Positions 5,561 to 8,344 of a stretch of DNA of 8,344 nt are shown here, one piece after another. Each line of letters begins with the position of its first letter. The stretch's first letter is position 1. Source of the DNA: an uncultured Veillonellaceae bacterium (GTDB lineage: Bacteria > Bacillota > Negativicutes > Veillonellales > Negativicoccaceae); the NCBI GenBank assembly GCA_947254705.1, contig CAMYCX010000056.1, positions 1-8,344 of the forward strand, in the 5' to 3' direction. The notes under the pieces were generated by a model, which worked only from the letters and a program-made list of their open reading frames with translations, searched no databases and was not told the origin of the DNA. Both the position numbers and the translations under genes were made by a program.

Positions 5561-6751
5561 TTATTGTAAATATGCCACGGCATCGTCGAAGAGGTCTTTG
5601 ACTTCTTCGCGGGTAAGCACTTTGAACGCACCGATTTGACTTTCGCCGTCCATCACGCGATCGGTCAATTCTTCCGTATCGAATACGACATCGCCGACCT
5701 GCTGACGCGCCCGTTCTCCGATCATGCCCATTGCCCGGAAGATGTCTTCCGTAAAGGAAATCGACTCTTTGGCAATGTCTTCCTGCGTACCGAAATCACG
5801 CGGTAAATTCCACACGGTGCGGCCGTAACGATAGAAACGGAATACGTCCGCTTTATAGACGTGTTTCGCCCATGCGACCCACGACATGGCAAGGGCAATC
5901 CCTTGCGGTACATTGTACATGCCGAGCAATTCTTTTTGCATATTGTGAACGGTGAGATCACCCCAACCGTTGCCGCAACCGGTCAAGTCGTTGTGTGCCA
6001 GCGCGCTCGCCCACATGACATTGGCCCGTGCTTCGTAATTATTCGGCTCTTCCATGATAATCTGCGAGTTGCGGATCACGACCCGCATCAGTACTTCGCA
6101 GATATTATCGGTCAATTCCATCGTGCTGTCGTGAGTAAAATACCGTTCCATGGTGAGCATCAGAATTTCCATAATCCCGCCGAGCAGCTCATCCATCGGC
6201 AAGGTAAACGTCAGCATCGGATTCATCACGGCCAATTGCGGACGTGTTTCCTGATGATACAGAATCTTCGAGGAACGGCGCGCCTTGTTCGTCAACTGAC
6301 TGATCGCACTCATTTCCCCGCCGCCGGCTACGTTCGTTGAAACGACTGCCACCGGCAAAATCTGTTTCGGTGTCCGTTCTTTTGTATAATATTCCCAAAT
6401 ATCCCCGTCATTCGGGATACCGATCGCAATCGCTTTCGCCAAATTGATGACGGCGCCGCTGCCGATGGCCAAAATGTAGTTTACATTTTCAATCCGTCCC
6501 AGCGCGATTCCTTCGTTGGCCTTCGCTCGTGTGGCCGGCGGATACGCCCCGCCGACGTCATTGTACTGAATACCTGCTTCCGCCAATGATTTCACTACAC
6601 GTTCGTAGAGACCTTTGCACCGTTCCGCTTGGCGTCCGTGAATAATCAGGACTTTGGTTGCACCCAAATCTCGCAACAGTTGACCGACTTCACGTTCACG
6701 ATCTGTACCGAATACGACTTTGGTCGGTACGTGATAAGTAAAGTTTTTCAT
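5561..6751 (-). CDS. Iron-containing alcohol dehydrogenase family protein with degenerate active site
   Basis: This 396-residue, full-length protein aligns by eye along its length with the NADPH-dependent butanol dehydrogenase/YqhD branch: MKNFTYHVPTKVVFG at the start, LTFTLP at 180-185, NNYEARANVMWASALA at 237-252. Active members reduce or oxidise alcohols and aldehydes with Fe or Zn held by one Asp and three His. Here the Asp and first His of the expected D-x3-H are Met194 and Met198. The next ligand His survives as His269, the conserved His four residues later is Lys273, and the last ligand is Gln283. The nucleotide signature GGGSxxD reads GSGAVIN (97-103), and TGSE reads GGGE (143-146). 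There are no stops or frameshifts, so it looks kept by selection, perhaps as a pseudoenzyme or for another reaction. The ribosome site AGGAGAGGGAG precedes ATG 6751, a promoter lies at 6797-6825, and a LysR gene is immediately upstream. Confidence 0.85.
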   Translation of the reverse strand: MKNFTYHVPTKVVFGTDREREVGQLLRDLGATKVLIIHGRQAERCKGLYERVVKSLAEAGIQYNDVGGAYPPATRAKANEGIALGRIENVNYILAIGSGAVINLAKAIAIGIPNDGDIWEYYTKERTPKQILPVAVVSTNVAGGGEMSAISQLTNKARRSSKILYHQETRPQLAVMNPMLTFTLPMDELLGGIMEILMLTMERYFTHDSTMELTDNICEVLMRVVIRNSQIIMEEPNNYEARANVMWASALAHNDLTGCGNGWGDLTVHNMQKELLGMYNVPQGIALAMSWVAWAKHVYKADVFRFYRYGRTVWNLPRDFGTQEDIAKESISFTEDIFRAMGMIGERARQQVGDVVFDTEELTDRVMDGESQIGAFKVLTREEVKDLFDDAVAYLQ

Positions 6752-6796
6752 GTCTCCCTCTCCTTTTTTGTGCAGTATATCGTGCTTGTCAATTTG

Positions 6797-6825
6797 ATTA
6801 TAACGCGAAATGATTATCGATTCAA
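6797..6825 (-). promoter_or_regulatory. Promoter of the dehydrogenase-like gene
   Basis: On the minus strand, -35 TTGAAT (6825-6820) and -10 TATAAT (6802-6797) are separated by 17 bases. Transcription would begin near 6790, about 40 bases before the start codon. Two GATTAT repeats 16 bases apart on the plus strand (6796 and 6812) overlap the -10 and spacer, a possible regulator contact. The gene therefore does not depend on read-through from lysR. Confidence 0.72.
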
Positions 6826-6856
6826 ATATTTCCCCGCAAATGATCCGACCGATCCG

Positions 6857-7732
6857 TCATTCGCGTTCTCGGATAAATGAGATAAACCGCTTGGCAATCG
6901 TGCTCAACTTGCGATTTTTGACGCCGTACATATGCTCCGCACCGAGCATTTCTTCCCGCGCCAACGGCACTTCACGCAGTCCCGGTTCGCCCGCTCCGTC
7001 GCCGACGATCACCGACACGCCCAGCCCCCGCCGCGCCCAATGAGAGGCCAATGCGTTCGTGCTGCACACGCTGCGTATGTCGCTTTCCAATCCCCGTTCG
7101 CGGAAAAAAGATTCCAGTTTCGGTTGTACACTGCGGGTAACGCAAAGCGGCATGTTCACCAAATCTTTAATCATCAATTCTTTTTTTTGCGGCGAAATCC
7201 AATTCGCATCTTCCGCCATCAGTACGTTCAGCTGCCGATACCGAATATGTATCAAATCAAACAAATATCCCCGACAGATCGGCTCATTCATCACGCCGAT
7301 ATCCGCCAACCCTTCCAGTAAGTACTCCGCCTGCACATCGACATTACCTTCATAAAAGACGCAGCGGAACTCGGGATGCGCCTCCGAAAACGGCAAAATG
7401 TAATCATCAATAAAGCCTTGTACCGCCCCCGGGGTAATCGCCACCCGCAATGTTCCCGCACCGCCGGCCGCGATGTGGTTGACTTCGTCTTTCAAATCGT
7501 CCGCCAAACGTATCAAGTCTTTGGCACGACGATAAAACAACTCCCCCGCTTCCGTCAGCTCGATTTGCCGTCCGCCGCGGTGAGTGATAATCAGCTGGGC
7601 GCCGTAGTTGTGCTCCACCTGCTTGAGTTGGGCACTCAGTGCCGGTTGTACCATGCTCAACTTTTTCGCCGCTTCGGTCAAGGTTTGTGAATCAACAATC
7701 ATAATAAAATTGCGAAAATATTCTATATCCAT
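6857..7732 (-). CDS. LysR family transcriptional regulator
   Basis: This 291-residue protein has the standard LysR plan. A winged helix-turn-helix occupies residues 1-60: MDIEYFRNFIMIVDSQTLTE, then AAKKLSMVQPALSAQLKQVE, the recognition region. A linker helix runs to about 88, and an effector-binding periplasmic-protein-like domain begins at GTLRVAIT (93-100) and runs to the end. Length and motif order are normal and nothing appears broken. GGAGG at 7738-7742 lies five bases before ATG 7732. It is encoded on the same strand as, and 105 bases upstream of, the dehydrogenase-like gene, which is the likeliest nearby target. Classic LysR targets are more often divergent, so the link is inference. 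A 22-base inverted repeat in its own leader suggests autoregulation. The effector is unknown. Confidence 0.9.
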   Translation of the reverse strand: MDIEYFRNFIMIVDSQTLTEAAKKLSMVQPALSAQLKQVEHNYGAQLIITHRGGRQIELTEAGELFYRRAKDLIRLADDLKDEVNHIAAGGAGTLRVAITPGAVQGFIDDYILPFSEAHPEFRCVFYEGNVDVQAEYLLEGLADIGVMNEPICRGYLFDLIHIRYRQLNVLMAEDANWISPQKKELMIKDLVNMPLCVTRSVQPKLESFFRERGLESDIRSVCSTNALASHWARRGLGVSVIVGDGAGEPGLREVPLAREEMLGAEHMYGVKNRKLSTIAKRFISFIRERE

Positions 7733-7748
7733 GGCCGCCTCCGTTGGT

Positions 7749-7770
7749 AACGATATTTCCCCGTATCGTT
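7749..7770. promoter_or_regulatory. Inverted repeat between lysR promoter and start, possible operator
   Basis: AACGATA (7749-7755) and TATCGTT (7764-7770) are perfect inverted repeats with an eight-base spacer. They lie between the lysR -10 (7786-7791) and its ribosome site (7738-7742), where a bound repressor would block transcription. On the plus strand a T-run follows the right arm, so a weak terminator for plus-strand transcripts is an alternative reading. Confidence 0.45.
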
Positions 7771-7785
7771 TTTCCTGTTGCCTGT

Positions 7786-7794
7786 ATTATAACA
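7786..7794 (-). promoter_or_regulatory. Extended -10 element of the lysR promoter
   Basis: The minus strand reads TG-T-TATAAT (7794-7786), an extended -10 that overlaps the radC stop codon. No convincing -35 is visible at 16-18 bases, as is common with extended -10 promoters. It allows lysR to be transcribed apart from radC. Confidence 0.6.
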
Positions 7795-8344
7795 GACCTT
7801 TTCTTCTCATGCTGGTAAACACCCCATCGCCGATGATGACATGGTCAAGGATGGGAATATCCAGCACCCGCCCTGCCGACACCATCCGCTCTGTCGTACG
7901 AATATCCGCCTCCGACGGTGTCGGATTGCCGCTCGGGTGATTATGGACCAAGATGCACGCCGCCGCATTCCAGCGAAACGCATCGGCAAAAATCATCCGC
8001 ACATCCGCCATGCTCGACTTCAACCCTCCTCTGGACTGCATCACGGCCGCCAACAGCCGGTTTTTCGTTGACAAGTAACAGCAGTAAAACTCCTCATGCG
8101 GCAAGTATTGCATTTGGGGCATGAAGTACGCCGCCACCCGCTCCGGATCGGAAAAGTCCGCCCGTGCATCGGCAGCCCGATGTCGTGCCAAGCGCCGCCC
8201 CAGCTCGATCGCCGCGCAGACGGTGGCCGCCTTGTCCGGCCCGATGCCCGCCACCTCCGTAAGCTCCTGCCAGCGCATCATGCCGTAGCGTTCCAGGTGA
8301 TCGGAAAATAATTTTTCATGTACTTCCCGTGCGATATCGATGAC
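7787..8344 (-). CDS. radC: RadC family JAMM-domain protein, N-terminus beyond window
   Basis: The reading frame stays open to the right edge, so the visible 185 residues lack the N-terminal part, about 40 residues judging by usual RadC length. In order are a helix-hairpin-helix (LTEVAGIGPDKAATVCAAIE), then the JAMM/MPN metalloprotease-like domain with an upstream glutamate (PHEEFYCCYL) and the zinc motif HNHPSGNPTPSEAD, which fits H-x-H-x7-S-x2-D completely. The domain ends in the usual LDHVIIGDGVFTSMRRKGLL. Once linked to DNA repair, RadC proteins have no settled function; metal-dependent hydrolase chemistry is inferred from the motif. An internal ATG at 8281 is not the start, because the upstream residues (for example HEKLFSDHLERYG) continue the family alignment. 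It is followed 54 bases later by lysR on the same strand. Confidence 0.93.
   Translation of the reverse strand, partial: VIDIAREVHEKLFSDHLERYGMMRWQELTEVAGIGPDKAATVCAAIELGRRLARHRAADARADFSDPERVAAYFMPQMQYLPHEEFYCCYLSTKNRLLAAVMQSRGGLKSSMADVRMIFADAFRWNAAACILVHNHPSGNPTPSEADIRTTERMVSAGRVLDIPILDHVIIGDGVFTSMRRKGLL

Noticed and set aside
5861..6340. Plus-strand 159-codon frame inside the dehydrogenase-like gene
   Set aside because: It is a shadow frame rich in His/Arg with no good ribosome site; the minus-strand protein aligns along its whole length with a known family.
6764..6792. Second promoter with consensus TTGACA at 6792-6787 (minus strand)
   Set aside because: At 17 bases the -10 position is a run of A, and the nearer TATACT-like sequence is only about eight bases away, so no usable spacing exists.
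8279..8281. ATG at 8281 as the radC start
   Set aside because: The frame continues open to the window edge with family-like residues and no ribosome site precedes this ATG, so the gene is cut by the window.

Overview
The window looks like a chromosomal piece of an anaerobic Firmicute of roughly even base composition. A member of the Negativicutes (Megasphaera/Dialister-like) is my best guess. It rests on the gene mix (TAXI-type TRAP transporter, stand-alone citrate lyase ligase, iron-type alcohol dehydrogenase homologue), strong sigma-A-like promoters and a tRNA gene with encoded CCA. This is inference, not a database match. The first 27 bases are not biological: they match the Nextera (Tn5) sequencing adapter, so the contig probably begins with an untrimmed read end.

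Layout. 28-453 is a minus-strand tRNA-Thr(CGU) gene with its own promoter. It is followed downstream by a 106-bp tandem repeat carrying decayed tRNA-Thr copies, each with its own small terminator. Diverging from the tRNA, on the plus strand, an extended -10 promoter at 588-616 drives a structured leader with an intrinsic terminator (716-736). Next comes a three-gene operon (771-4163): TAXI substrate-binding lipoprotein, DUF1850 protein and fused 4TM/12TM TRAP permease, closed by a terminator. A separate promoter then drives citC, the citrate lyase ligase (4363-5415). Two strong hairpin terminators separate citC from a converging minus-strand block. That block, read from the right edge, is radC (cut by the window edge), a LysR-type regulator and a protein of the iron-containing alcohol dehydrogenase family.

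How the genes may work together. The TRAP operon should import an organic anion or amino acid using an ion gradient. CitC activates citrate lyase, but no lyase genes are in view, so a citrate or other carboxylate diet is only a suggestion. The LysR gene lies directly upstream of the dehydrogenase-like gene and may regulate it.

The most striking observation is that this dehydrogenase-like protein is full length but has lost three of the four expected metal ligands, a conserved active-site histidine and the usual nucleotide-binding signature. It may be a pseudoenzyme or have a new role. Other points for follow-up are the tRNA-derived repeat array, the possible attenuator before the transporter operon, and several perfect palindromes in intergenic DNA.
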